DNA of 41,259 nucleotides from Flavobacteriaceae bacterium (GTDB lineage Bacteria; Bacteroidota; Bacteroidia; Flavobacteriales; Flavobacteriaceae): NCBI GenBank assembly GCA_017851655.1, contig JAFMMH010000011.1, positions 1 to 41,259 of the forward strand, read 5' to 3'. Shown piece by piece: positions 8,153 to 17,957 of this stretch (position 1 is its first letter; each line of letters starts with the position of its first letter). The notes under the pieces were generated by a model. It saw only the letters and a program-made list of their open reading frames with translations, ran no database searches and was not told where the DNA came from. The position numbers and the translations under genes were made by a program.

Positions 8153-9046
8153 CTATTTTTTTTTAGCTTTCTTTTTACATAACTCTCTAATCATGCCATC
8201 TGAAAGTCCAACTTTAGGGACATAAACTACTTTTGCTCCACTCCATTTCAAGGTTCGAAGATAAATTTGAAGTGCAGGCAATATAACATCAGAGCGATCA
8301 GGGTTTAATCCTAATTCAATAATCCTCTGTTCATAAGTCATCTTACTGAGCATAGAATACATTGCATTCAGAGTTAAAAAAGTAATCGGGCGATTGTCTT
8401 TAATATTTGCCATCTTATGCAACTTATTAATGTTTCCCCCAGTTCCCAATAAATAAACCTTTGCAAAGTCCCTAGTATGCTTTTTTACCCAGTCACCAGC
8501 AGCCTGCCACAGCGCTTCGGATACTCCATTATTCAATAATCTAACTGTACCGATTTTAAAGGACTTAGAGTGGGTTCTAATTCCGTTTTCAAGAATACTA
8601 AACTCAGTACTTCCTCCTCCTACATCAACATAAAGGAAGTTTTTTTCTAGATCTACAACATCAAAGACATTCGTATTAGAAATAATTTTTGCTTCTTTCT
8701 TACCGTCAATGATTTCAATTTTAATCCCCGTTTTACTCAAAACTTCTTCTACAACTTTATTTCCGTTTTTAGCTTCTCGCAGTGCGGAGGTTGCATAAGC
8801 TAAATAATCTTTTACATCATGAACCCTCATCAGAAGGCTGAAAGATTTCATCGATTTTTTAATTCGTTTCAAGTTCTTTTTTGAAATCATCCCAGAGGTA
8901 AAAGAATCTTCTCCTAAACGTATTGGGACTCTTACGAGAGCATTTTTTAAGATTATTTGCTTACCATTATTTTCAATTACATTGGACACTAACATCCGAA
9001 TTGCGTTAGATCCAATATCAATTGCGGCATACTTTTTAATCTTCAT
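8153..9046 (-). CDS. Ppx/GppA family exopolyphosphatase
   Basis: AAIDIGSNAIRMLV, FLYVDVGGGSTEFS, LLGTGGNINKL; start set to MKIKKYAAIDIGSN. Confidence 0.9.
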   Translation of the reverse strand: MKIKKYAAIDIGSNAIRMLVSNVIENNGKQIILKNALVRVPIRLGEDSFTSGMISKKNLKRIKKSMKSFSLLMRVHDVKDYLAYATSALREAKNGNKVVEEVLSKTGIKIEIIDGKKEAKIISNTNVFDVVDLEKNFLYVDVGGGSTEFSILENGIRTHSKSFKIGTVRLLNNGVSEALWQAAGDWVKKHTRDFAKVYLLGTGGNINKLHKMANIKDNRPITFLTLNAMYSMLSKMTYEQRIIELGLNPDRSDVILPALQIYLRTLKWSGAKVVYVPKVGLSDGMIRELCKKKAKKK

Positions 9047-11099
9047 AAGATGCTTTTGCAGAGTAATAATCATGAATTTTCCATTGAGAACGGACTATTT
9101 CAAGATCATTTTTAATAAACTCATTTTGCACTGTACCGTTAATTTTTCTTGCTTTAACATTGTCTTTCCATGCAATTTCAAATACGTCTGTAATTTCATC
9201 TTGAAGGCCAGTATCGTAAATTGGTACAGCTACTTCTACCCTATTTTCAATGTTTCGAGTCATAAAGTCAGCTGAAGAAATATAAACCTTCTGTTTCCCT
9301 CCATTTGCAAAAATATATACCCTTGGGTGTTCTAAGTATTTATCTACTATGCTAATCACTTCAATATTTTCACTCATCCCTTTTACTCCTGGGATCAAAC
9401 AACAAATCCCTCTAACAATCATTTGAATTGAAACTCCAGCACAACTGGCTTCATATAATTTTTGGATCATTTCAAAATTTGTAATTGCATTTAATTTCAA
9501 TTTGATCCCACTTGGCAATCCTGCCTTATGATTGTCTATCTCCTGCTTAATCATACGAACAATAGCATTATGAGTATAATGCGGAGAGACTATTAAATGT
9601 TTGTACTTTTTTAATTTATAATGAACCTGAAGAAAATTAAAGACTTTGTTAACTTCCTTAAGTATCTTTTGATCAGAGGTCAGTAGGGTATAATCTGTGT
9701 AGATTTTAGCAGTATCCTCATTAAAATTACCTGTACTGATAAAACCGTAGCGCTTTTTCTTTCCTGCTACTACCTTTTCAATTACCCCAATCTTAGAATG
9801 CACCTTTAACCCAGGTATTCCAAAAATGAGCTCTACCCCCGCTGCTTGCATTTGTTCGGCATATGTAATATTGTTGGTTTCATCAAATCGAGCTTGCAAT
9901 TCAATTTGTACCAAAACTTTCTTTCCGTTTTTTGCAGCATTTATTAATGCACTAGCAACATTGGATAATTTAGATAATCGGTAAATCGTAATTTTAATGG
10001 TAGTGACTTCAGGGTCTAAAGCAGCTTCTCTTAAAAATTTTATGAGGTAAGAAAAACTGTGATAAGGAGTGTACAGTAAAAAGTCTTTTTTGTCGATGGA
10101 TTTGAAAATACTCTTCTCCAACGACAAACCAGGAATAGTAATTGCGTCAACGCGTTTATAGTGCAATTCATTACTTTTCAGCTCAGGAAAATTCATGTAA
10201 TCACGTCTGTGATGGTATCTCCCACCAGGAATTAAACTATCAGTTGTGTCTATTCCTAAGAGGTTTTTAACCAAATCTAGAGTGTCGTTTTCAATATCTT
10301 TATCGTACACCAATCGAACAGGTTCAGCAAGGATTCGCTCTTTGACACTTTCAACTATCTTATTAATGTAACTTTTAGAAACATCTCCTTCCATATCCAA
10401 CTCAGCATCGCGAGTTACTTTGATCATGTGAGAAGAGATCTGAGTGTATTCAAAAAAATTAAAAATCAAATGAAAATGATATCGAATCAAATCATCTAAA
10501 AACATGACGTATTGGTTTTTACCCAGTTGAGGTAATACAATAAATCGGTCTAATTCTTTGGGAAGCTCAATTAAGGCAAATTGATTGTTTGTTTTCTTAT
10601 CTGACGAAAAAGATAGCTTAACAGTCAAAAAAGCTTGATTATCTGAAAAATCTTGGGTTTCTTTTTCTGAAATCATTATAGTCATAAGCGCAGGACTAAC
10701 TTTCTGAATAAAATATTCTTTCAGAAAGGACTTATGTTCCTCCAATACCTGCTTTTCATTGACGAAAAAGATTTGCTCTTTTTCTAATTCTTTTTCTATT
10801 TCTCTAAGAATTTTTACGCTCTCTTTTTGCTGCTCAATCACTTTTGAAGTAATTGATTTTAAAAGCTCCTTTGCATCTTTGCCCCCAAAAACTTTTTTAC
10901 CTGATTTCTCTGACTGAACAATACGCTGAACAGTAGCATAACGCACCTGGAAAAATTCATCTAAATTATTCGAAAAAATACCAATAAAACGCAGCCTTTC
11001 TAGAAGAGGAACACTAGAATGTGTCGCCTCTTGTAAGACGCGAGCATTAAAGTCTAACCAACTTAGTTCCCTATTGATAAATCGTGATTGAATTTTCAT
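9036..11099 (-). CDS. ppk1: Polyphosphate kinase 1
   Basis: FINRELSWLDFNARVLQEA, NNLDEFFQVRYA, LLYTPYHSFSYLIKFLREAA, KVHSKIGVI. Confidence 0.97.
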   Translation of the reverse strand: MKIQSRFINRELSWLDFNARVLQEATHSSVPLLERLRFIGIFSNNLDEFFQVRYATVQRIVQSEKSGKKVFGGKDAKELLKSITSKVIEQQKESVKILREIEKELEKEQIFFVNEKQVLEEHKSFLKEYFIQKVSPALMTIMISEKETQDFSDNQAFLTVKLSFSSDKKTNNQFALIELPKELDRFIVLPQLGKNQYVMFLDDLIRYHFHLIFNFFEYTQISSHMIKVTRDAELDMEGDVSKSYINKIVESVKERILAEPVRLVYDKDIENDTLDLVKNLLGIDTTDSLIPGGRYHHRRDYMNFPELKSNELHYKRVDAITIPGLSLEKSIFKSIDKKDFLLYTPYHSFSYLIKFLREAALDPEVTTIKITIYRLSKLSNVASALINAAKNGKKVLVQIELQARFDETNNITYAEQMQAAGVELIFGIPGLKVHSKIGVIEKVVAGKKKRYGFISTGNFNEDTAKIYTDYTLLTSDQKILKEVNKVFNFLQVHYKLKKYKHLIVSPHYTHNAIVRMIKQEIDNHKAGLPSGIKLKLNAITNFEMIQKLYEASCAGVSIQMIVRGICCLIPGVKGMSENIEVISIVDKYLEHPRVYIFANGGKQKVYISSADFMTRNIENRVEVAVPIYDTGLQDEITDVFEIAWKDNVKARKINGTVQNEFIKNDLEIVRSQWKIHDYYSAKASYED

Positions 11100-11587
11100 G
11101 TTGATTTTAAAATTTCATTCGGCATCCCCAAACTTAAACTCCCATCATGAATTTCTCCCCAATGATCTTGTTTAAATTGAATTTTTACCCATGCTGCGGT
11201 GGGTAAGTGATATAAATCGGATTGCGTTAATACACTCACTACTGAAGTAAATGCAGGATTATGACCCACACAAATTACTTTGGAATACGATTCAGGCAAA
11301 GACTTGACAAACTGAATTACATTCGAGAGGTCAAATGTATATAGCTCTTCTCTGACATGAAGTTGGTCAAAGGGTCGTTGGGTTTCATACATCAAAATAC
11401 AGGCTGTGTGCAATGCTCTATTTGCAGGACTTGAAAAAACAATCTCGAATGGATCAAAAATTGTCTTTGAGGCTTTGGCCATTGCTTTAATTCTACGAAT
11501 CCCTTTTTCAGTGAGTCCTCTATTCCGATCTTCAACTTGATTTTCCCATGAAGATTTTGCGTGTCGTAAAAACATCAATTCCTTCAT
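11096..11587 (-). CDS. sixA: SixA-like phosphohistidine phosphatase (histidine phosphatase family)
   Basis: LMFLRHAKSSWE (RHG-type) and VCVGHNPAFT motifs. Confidence 0.9.
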   Translation of the reverse strand: MKELMFLRHAKSSWENQVEDRNRGLTEKGIRRIKAMAKASKTIFDPFEIVFSSPANRALHTACILMYETQRPFDQLHVREELYTFDLSNVIQFVKSLPESYSKVICVGHNPAFTSVVSVLTQSDLYHLPTAAWVKIQFKQDHWGEIHDGSLSLGMPNEILKST

Positions 11588-11589
11588 CT

Positions 11590-12237
11590 CTAGGGCGCTA
11601 AACGTTCAATGGTCCAAAAGTTTCCTTGCCATTGACAACGAATACGATCATGAAGACGATTAGGCCTTCCTTGCCAAAACTCAATACACATAGGCTTTAT
11701 CACATACCCTCCCCAATGTTCAGGTCTTTCTACTTCTTTATTTTGATATTCGATTTCTAGCGCTGCTAGCTTAGACTCTAAAATAGAACGATCTGAAAGT
11801 ACTTTACTCTGTTCTGATACAATCGCTCCCAATTGACTCCCTTTTGGGCGCGTTTTAAAATAGTTCGATGAGGTCTCAGCGGTTAGTCTTGAAGCTTCCC
11901 CTTTAATGATTACTTGTCTTTCTAATGCAGGCCAAAAAAAACTTAAGCCTACCTTGGAATGATGAGCAATTGATAAACCTTTTTCGCTTTCGTAATTCGT
12001 ATAAAATTCAAATCCTTCTTCCGTAAGTGCTTTAAGCAATACAACTCTTGCTTTTGGAAAATCATCTAAGCCCAAGGTGGCGAGTGACATTGCATTGGCC
12101 TCTTCTATTGCTGGATGCTGCAATGCTTCCTCAAACCATTTTTTAAAAAATGATAAAGGATTGTTTTCAATATCAGTTACATTCAAAGTGCTTTTTGAAT
12201 ATGTTTTTCTTAAATGTCCTAGGTCTTGATTTTTCAT
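11590..12237 (-). CDS. pdxH: Pyridoxamine 5'-phosphate oxidase
   Basis: NAMSLATLGLDDFPKARVVLLK..., GFEFYTNYESEKG, WGGYVIKPMCIEFWQGRPNRLHDR. Confidence 0.96.
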   Translation of the reverse strand: MKNQDLGHLRKTYSKSTLNVTDIENNPLSFFKKWFEEALQHPAIEEANAMSLATLGLDDFPKARVVLLKALTEEGFEFYTNYESEKGLSIAHHSKVGLSFFWPALERQVIIKGEASRLTAETSSNYFKTRPKGSQLGAIVSEQSKVLSDRSILESKLAALEIEYQNKEVERPEHWGGYVIKPMCIEFWQGRPNRLHDRIRCQWQGNFWTIERLAP

Positions 12238-12265
12238 TTGATATGCAAGTTACAATCCATTTTAA

Positions 12266-13180
12266 TTATATGGAAAAAGATTTGAGATCTTCTGCTAATA
12301 CTACTGATTTAAAGACTTCTGATGCCTCTTCAATGAATTCATTTTTATCTGAATATCGATTGGAATAATGTCCCAATAATAACTGTTTAACATTTGCTTT
12401 TTTAGCAATTGTTGCTGCTTCTTTAGCAGTACTATGCTTCGTTTGATCAGCAAGCTTCTGGTGTTGTTCAAGAAATGTTGCTTCATGATACAAAAGATCA
12501 ACCCCTTTTATCAAGGGCACTAGACTTTCATTGAAGGCCGTATCACTACAGAAGGCATATTTTATCGGAGGATCTGGGGCTAATGTTAATTGGCTATTCT
12601 CAAATATTTTACCATCCTCTAGGAGAATTTCAGAACCTTCCTGAAGGAGTTTAAAATGGTATGGTTTTAAATCCAAACCCTTTATAGCTTCCGTATTAAT
12701 TTTTCTTTTGCTTGATTTCGTTGTAAATAAAAATCCGTTTGTATAAACACGATGGTCTAATGGCAATGTATGCACGCTTACTACTTCATCCTCATAAAGA
12801 AATTCAGATTCAGAGGAGGAAAGCTCACGAAAATGAAGTGGGTAATCAGTCCATGATTTAGCAAGCTTGAGTTGAAGTGTAATGATTTCTTTGATACCCT
12901 CTGGCCCGTAAATCGTTAATGGAGCAGTTCTGCCCAAAAGCCTGAACGTACTAATTAAGCCAATGAGTCCGTAAAAATGATCTCCGTGTAAATGAGAAAT
13001 AAAAATATGTTGAATCCTAGAAAACTTAACTTTTGATTTACGTAGCTGTATCTGAGTTCCTTCACCACAATCAATCAAAAACATGTTTCCTTTAACTTCA
13101 AGAAGTTGGGAAGTTGTGTGTTTGTTTTCTCGTGGAGTAGCTGAATGACATCCTAAAATCGTTAGTTTCATAGTCATCAA
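12266..13180 (-). CDS. rnz: Ribonuclease Z
   Basis: MKLTILGCHSATPR, FLIDCGEGTQIQLR, ISHLHGDHFYGL, LLYHEATF. Confidence 0.96.
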   Translation of the reverse strand: MMTMKLTILGCHSATPRENKHTTSQLLEVKGNMFLIDCGEGTQIQLRKSKVKFSRIQHIFISHLHGDHFYGLIGLISTFRLLGRTAPLTIYGPEGIKEIITLQLKLAKSWTDYPLHFRELSSSESEFLYEDEVVSVHTLPLDHRVYTNGFLFTTKSSKRKINTEAIKGLDLKPYHFKLLQEGSEILLEDGKIFENSQLTLAPDPPIKYAFCSDTAFNESLVPLIKGVDLLYHEATFLEQHQKLADQTKHSTAKEAATIAKKANVKQLLLGHYSNRYSDKNEFIEEASEVFKSVVLAEDLKSFSI

Positions 13181-13491
13181 AAACCTAAGTCTCTTTGCAT
13201 ACGCTCGAAAGAAATAAAATCCTCAGCCTCAGTAAGTGTAGGAACAATATTCGAGTCATTTGGTAAATCATGTGATTGGCTAGTTTCAATTATGAGCACC
13301 AAGCAACGCTTGTGTTGTGCTATAATTTTTTGAATGTCTTGAAATAAATTTGATGGGATAATTTTATTTCTGCAGTCTATAATCAAATCTATAGCCATAA
13401 GAGTTTTCAGCTGACTTAAGCAATTCGCTGGTTCAAGGCTCAATTGATCTGCCTTTAAAATTCCAATCTCATTTTCATCCAATTGTATCAT
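13177..13491 (-). CDS. Conserved hypothetical protein (possibly STAS-like) between rnz and pyrB
   Basis: ATGA overlaps with both neighbours in the operon; fold guess only. Confidence 0.65.
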   Translation of the reverse strand: MIQLDENEIGILKADQLSLEPANCLSQLKTLMAIDLIIDCRNKIIPSNLFQDIQKIIAQHKRCLVLIIETSQSHDLPNDSNIVPTLTEAEDFISFERMQRDLGF

Positions 13492-14426
13492 CCAATCGAA
13501 ATATTAAGTTTAGAGGCAAGGAGGTAAATGATAGCCATTCGGATAGCTACTCCATTTTCTACTTGATCTAATATGATTGCCTGATCAGAGTCAGCAACTT
13601 CACTACTAATTTCTACTCCTCGATTAATAGGTCCTGGGTGCAGTATTATAATTTCTTTTCTGAGCTCTTTCATTAGCTCGTTTGTAAGTCCATAACTCTG
13701 ACTGTATTCACGTGAAGAAGGGAAGTAATTTAACTCCATCCTTTCGTTCTGAACACGTAACATATTAACTGCATCGCACCAATTTAAGGTTTGTTTAAAG
13801 TCCGAAGAAACTTCAACTCCCAAAGAATCTATATGCTTAGGAATCAGTGATTTAGGAGCACAAACCTTAACTTTTGCTCCAAGCATTTTGAGTGCGTAGA
13901 TATTAGATAATGCAACTCTAGAATGCAGTATATCTCCCACTATTGCAATACGTTTTCCACTGAGATCTCCAAATTTTTCCTGTAAAGAAAAGGCATCTAA
14001 AAGAGCTTGTGAAGGATGTTCATGTGTACCGTCTCCAGCATTTATAATACAGGATTTTACACGCTTTGAAAGAAAATGTGCAGCCCCTGGATCCGGATGT
14101 CTAATCACTACCATATCTACTTTCATTGCCAAAATATTGTTGACAGTATCCACTAAGGTTTCTCCCTTTTTAAGTGAAGATTGATTTGCTGAAAAATTTA
14201 GTACATCAGCACTAAGTCGTTTTTCAGCTAATTCAAAAGACAATTTCGTTCGCGTACTATTTTCAAAAAATAGATTCGCTATAGTAATGTCTCTGAGACT
14301 GGGAACTTTCTTAATTGGACGATTAATAACCTCTTTAAAATGCGTGGCTGTTTCGAATATCAAGTGTAAATCCTCCTCCTGAAGGTATTTAATTCCCAAA
14401 AGATGTGAAACACTCAATGTATTCAT
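13488..14426 (-). CDS. pyrB: Aspartate carbamoyltransferase catalytic subunit
   Basis: FFENSTRTKLSFELAEKRL, HPDPGAAHFLSK, DGTHEHPSQALLD, HPGPINRGVEI. Confidence 0.97.
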   Translation of the reverse strand: MNTLSVSHLLGIKYLQEEDLHLIFETATHFKEVINRPIKKVPSLRDITIANLFFENSTRTKLSFELAEKRLSADVLNFSANQSSLKKGETLVDTVNNILAMKVDMVVIRHPDPGAAHFLSKRVKSCIINAGDGTHEHPSQALLDAFSLQEKFGDLSGKRIAIVGDILHSRVALSNIYALKMLGAKVKVCAPKSLIPKHIDSLGVEVSSDFKQTLNWCDAVNMLRVQNERMELNYFPSSREYSQSYGLTNELMKELRKEIIILHPGPINRGVEISSEVADSDQAIILDQVENGVAIRMAIIYLLASKLNISIG

Positions 14427-14968
14427 TCAATATGCTTTTCTAAGTAAACTATATTCTCTTCTGTATCGTTTTCAGACCATACTACTTTTACCTTATCTCC
14501 TTGCAAAGCATCAATTTGAGCACCAAGGTAATCAGGCTGAATTGGTAAATGCCTACTAAACCTTCGGTCTACTAGGACAAGTAATTCTATAGATTCAGGT
14601 CTACCATAAGTGTCGATCGCTGTCAATGCAGATCGGATACTCCTACCAGTAAACAAAACGTCGTCAATAAGCACAACGTCTTTTCCTTCTATACTTTCAT
14701 TCATTTCGGTGGCATTGGCATTTAAAGGGCGTTCACTTCTTCTAAAATCATCCCTAAAAAAGGTAGTGTCTAGTTTTCCAACCTTAGGTTTAGAAACTCC
14801 AGACTGTATAAGAAGTTGGACTAGTCTGTCCAGTAAAAAAGTACCTCGAGGTTGAAGCCCTACTAGAACTGCATTAGATAAATCACCATGTCGTTCTATC
14901 AATTGATAGCAAAGTCGATTTAAAATGATGTTGATCTTTTTGTCGCTAAGAAGAACTTTAGGCGTCAT
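14423..14968 (-). CDS. pyrR: Bifunctional pyr operon regulator/uracil phosphoribosyltransferase
   Basis: LVGLQPRGTFLLDRL, VVLIDDVLFTGRSIRSALTA (PRPP motif). Confidence 0.94.
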   Translation of the reverse strand: MTPKVLLSDKKINIILNRLCYQLIERHGDLSNAVLVGLQPRGTFLLDRLVQLLIQSGVSKPKVGKLDTTFFRDDFRRSERPLNANATEMNESIEGKDVVLIDDVLFTGRSIRSALTAIDTYGRPESIELLVLVDRRFSRHLPIQPDYLGAQIDALQGDKVKVVWSENDTEENIVYLEKHIE

Positions 14969-15010
14969 TGAATAAGTAATAATACAAAAGTAGGAGTTTC
15001 TGAACTATAA

Positions 15011-15038
15011 AAAAAACCCTCCGTATGGAGGGTTTTAA
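15011..15038 (-). terminator. Rho-independent terminator downstream of rpsA
   Basis: AAAACCCTCC-GTAT-GGAGGGTTTT with T/A runs on both sides. Confidence 0.85.
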
Positions 15039-15064
15039 AATAATAGATCGATTAAAAACTATTG

Positions 15065-17095
15065 TTAATTTTTATCTTTATCCATTTGATCTTTCAAACT
15101 GGCTAAAGCATCCAAATCACCAAGAGTTGCTTTTTCTGCATTAGACGAAGCAGCTTTCTTTGCTTCGCGTTTTACATTTTTCATCTCTTGCTCTCTAAAG
15201 GTAACGGTGTGGGAAGCCACAACTCGTTTAAACTCTTTACTAAATTCAATGATTTTAAATTCAGCTTCTTCTCCTTTATTGAGTTTGTTTCCATCCTCTT
15301 TTTCTAAATGACGTGCTGGAACGAAAGCAACGATATCATCATTAAAATGAATAGTCGCTCCTTTGTCAACGATTTCAGTAATTGTTGCAGTATGTGAGGA
15401 ATCTACAGCAAATTCTTTTTCGTATTTATCCCAAGGATTGTCCGTTGTTTGTTTGTGTCCTAAACTAAGCTTACGACCTTCTACATCTAATTCAAGAACA
15501 ATTACATCAATTTTATCTCCTAGGGTCAGAACTTCAGAAGGATGTTTCACCTTTTTTGTCCATGACAAGTCAGAAATATATACTAAGCCATCAATTCCTT
15601 CTTCTAATTCAATAAAAACTCCAAAATTGGTAAAGTTTCTTACTAAACCAGAATGTTTAGAACCGATTGGGTATTTAGAAGTAATGTCTGTCCACGGGTC
15701 AGGAGTGATCTGTTTAATCCCTAAAGACATTTTACGAGATTCGCGATCCAGTGTTAGAATCACTGCTTCTACCTCATCTCCTACCTTAACAAAATCTTGT
15801 GCTGAACGCAAATGAGTTGACCAAGACATTTCAGAAACGTGGATTAATCCCTCAACACCTTCTTCAATTTCAACAAAAGCACCATAGTCAGCAATTACAA
15901 CTACTTTCCCTTTTACTTTGTCTCCTTCTTTTAGGCCTTCAGCAAGTTGATCCCACGGGTGTGCGCTCAATTGCTTAAGTCCAAGCTGAATTCTAGATTT
16001 ATTGTCATCAAAGTCAAGAATAACAACATTTAACTTCTGATCCAATTCAAGAATTTCACTTGGGTGGTTGATTCGGCTCCATGAAAGATCGGTAATATGA
16101 ATTAAACCGTCAACACCTCCCAAGTCAATAAAGACTCCATAAGATGTGATGTTTTTCACTGTACCTTCCAATACTTGACCTTTCTCTAATTGGCCGATGA
16201 TTTCTTTTTTCTGTTCTTCAATATCTGCTTCGATAAGAGCTTTGTGAGAAACGACAACGTTTTTAAATTCATGGTTGATTTTCACAACTTTGAATTCCAT
16301 TGTTTTGTTTACATACTGATCGTAGTCTCTAATTGGTTTTACATCAATTTGTGATCCAGGTAAAAATGCTTCAATGCCGAAAACATCGACGATCATTCCT
16401 CCTTTGGTTCTACATTTCACAAAACCACTAACGATTTCTCCGTTATCATGAGCGTTATTCACACGATCCCATGCCTTAATGACACGTGCTTTTCTGTGTG
16501 ACAATACCAACTGACCTGTACGGTCTTCACGCATGTCTACAATGACTTCAACCTTATCACCTACCTTTAGATCTGGGTTGTATCGAAATTCATTTAGGGA
16601 AATAACGCCCTCAGACTTTGCATTGATATCGATGATTGCTTCACGATCCGTCATATATACAACTTCACCTTCGATTACATCATCATCCGATGTATCTACA
16701 AAATTGTCTTTGACTAATTTTTCAAATTCATCAAGTTGCTTATCTTCAATTAGATCAATTCCTTCTTGGTAATTGTGCCAGTTAAAGCTTGATAAAAATT
16801 CCGCTTGCGCTGCATCAGTATCCTCTACACTTACTTTTTTATCCTCTTTTACAGCAACGTCTTCTGTAGTATCCGCAACACTAGCTTCAGAAACTGGAGT
16901 TTCTATTGCGGTTTCTTGTGGAACAGGTGCTTCTTCTTTGGCTTTTACAACCTTTTTAGGAGCAGCTTTCTTTGCTTTTGGAGTTGAAGTTTCTTTTTTA
17001 GGAGCAGCTTCTTTAGTAGTTGTTTTTTTTGCTGCTGTTTGTTTTGCTTCAGCGCTTTCTTTAGCTGCTGAATTATCGGTTGGTTCTTTGGCCAT
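15065..17095 (-). CDS. rpsA: 30S ribosomal protein S1 with N-terminal Ala/Lys/Glu/Thr-rich extension
   Basis: Tandem S1 domains (ITSYGVFIDLGGVDGLIHITDLSW, VIADYGAFVEIEEGVEGLIHVSEMSW, FTNFGVFIELEEGIDGLVYISDLSW). Confidence 0.97.
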   Translation of the reverse strand: MAKEPTDNSAAKESAEAKQTAAKKTTTKEAAPKKETSTPKAKKAAPKKVVKAKEEAPVPQETAIETPVSEASVADTTEDVAVKEDKKVSVEDTDAAQAEFLSSFNWHNYQEGIDLIEDKQLDEFEKLVKDNFVDTSDDDVIEGEVVYMTDREAIIDINAKSEGVISLNEFRYNPDLKVGDKVEVIVDMREDRTGQLVLSHRKARVIKAWDRVNNAHDNGEIVSGFVKCRTKGGMIVDVFGIEAFLPGSQIDVKPIRDYDQYVNKTMEFKVVKINHEFKNVVVSHKALIEADIEEQKKEIIGQLEKGQVLEGTVKNITSYGVFIDLGGVDGLIHITDLSWSRINHPSEILELDQKLNVVILDFDDNKSRIQLGLKQLSAHPWDQLAEGLKEGDKVKGKVVVIADYGAFVEIEEGVEGLIHVSEMSWSTHLRSAQDFVKVGDEVEAVILTLDRESRKMSLGIKQITPDPWTDITSKYPIGSKHSGLVRNFTNFGVFIELEEGIDGLVYISDLSWTKKVKHPSEVLTLGDKIDVIVLELDVEGRKLSLGHKQTTDNPWDKYEKEFAVDSSHTATITEIVDKGATIHFNDDIVAFVPARHLEKEDGNKLNKGEEAEFKIIEFSKEFKRVVASHTVTFREQEMKNVKREAKKAASSNAEKATLGDLDALASLKDQMDKDKN

Positions 17096-17201
17096 TTCCG
17101 AGGGTTTTGTATTCTGTAAACGGGAAAAACTTAGTTGCGAGTACAGAAGATGTTATCGTTTTTTAAAATGCTTTTGGTTTTTCCTACCAACAAAAAGCGT
17201 G

Positions 17202-17209
17202 CAAATATA
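17202..17209 (-). promoter_or_regulatory. -7 box (TATATTTG) for rpsA, about 100 nt upstream of the ATG
   Basis: Reverse complement of caaatata; matches TAnnTTTG. Confidence 0.5.
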
Positions 17210-17256
17210 AAGTTAATGGTTTGATTAACAAATAATTTATTTGCTTTTATATGGCT

Positions 17257-17934
17257 TTAGGAGTCTGATTTAGAAAGAATGTATCCATGCAATTGATCAA
17301 ATACTTCTGTAATGCTCATTTCACTCACATCTATTTCGATGGCGTCGTCTGCTTTTCTGAGTGGTGCAATAGCACGACCAGCATCTAATGCATCTCGAGC
17401 ATTGACATTGTTCAAGACCTCTTCATAAGACTCTTTATGATTTGATTCCAACTGTTCTTGATAACGCCTTTGTGCTCTAATTTCTGGAGAAGCCGTTAAA
17501 AAAAATTTACATTCTGCATTTGGAAAAACTACAGTTCCTATATCACGACCATCCATAACAACACCTTTCCCCTCACCCATTCTTTGTTGTTGTTTGCTCA
17601 GAAAAGTTCGGACAGACTCATTTGCTGCAACTTGACTAACAAACTCATTTACCTTGGGGTCTCGAATAGATTGAGTAACATTTAGCCCATTTAAAAAAGT
17701 TTGCTGTACTCCTTCAACTTCTTCAAAATAAATTCTAATCTGATCTAAAGATTGGATCAGTTTATTCATCTCAATACCCCCTTTGGGATCTTGATTTAGA
17801 CCAAAAAGAGTCACTGCTCGGTACATTGCTCCTGTATCTACATATGTATAGCCTAAAGTTTTGGCAAGACGCTTTGCTTGAGTACTTTTCCCTGTGGCAG
17901 CATGACCGTCAATGGCTATGATAATTTTTTTCAT
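17257..17934 (-). CDS. cmk: Cytidylate kinase
   Basis: IAIDGHAATGKSTQAKRLAK, YVDTGAMYRAVTL, VVMDGRDIGTVVFPNAE. Confidence 0.97.
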   Translation of the reverse strand: MKKIIIAIDGHAATGKSTQAKRLAKTLGYTYVDTGAMYRAVTLFGLNQDPKGGIEMNKLIQSLDQIRIYFEEVEGVQQTFLNGLNVTQSIRDPKVNEFVSQVAANESVRTFLSKQQQRMGEGKGVVMDGRDIGTVVFPNAECKFFLTASPEIRAQRRYQEQLESNHKESYEEVLNNVNARDALDAGRAIAPLRKADDAIEIDVSEMSITEVFDQLHGYILSKSDS

Positions 17935-17957
17935 TACATAAAAATAGCACTTATAAT

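Noticed and set aside
12301-12501. 66-aa same-strand ORF
   Set aside because: Alternate frame inside rnz
16773-17210. 145-aa plus-strand ORF (and 16805..16987, 16533..16772, 15363..15815)
   Set aside because: Antisense to rpsA; low-complexity mirror of the Ala/Lys-rich S1 extension and S1 repeats
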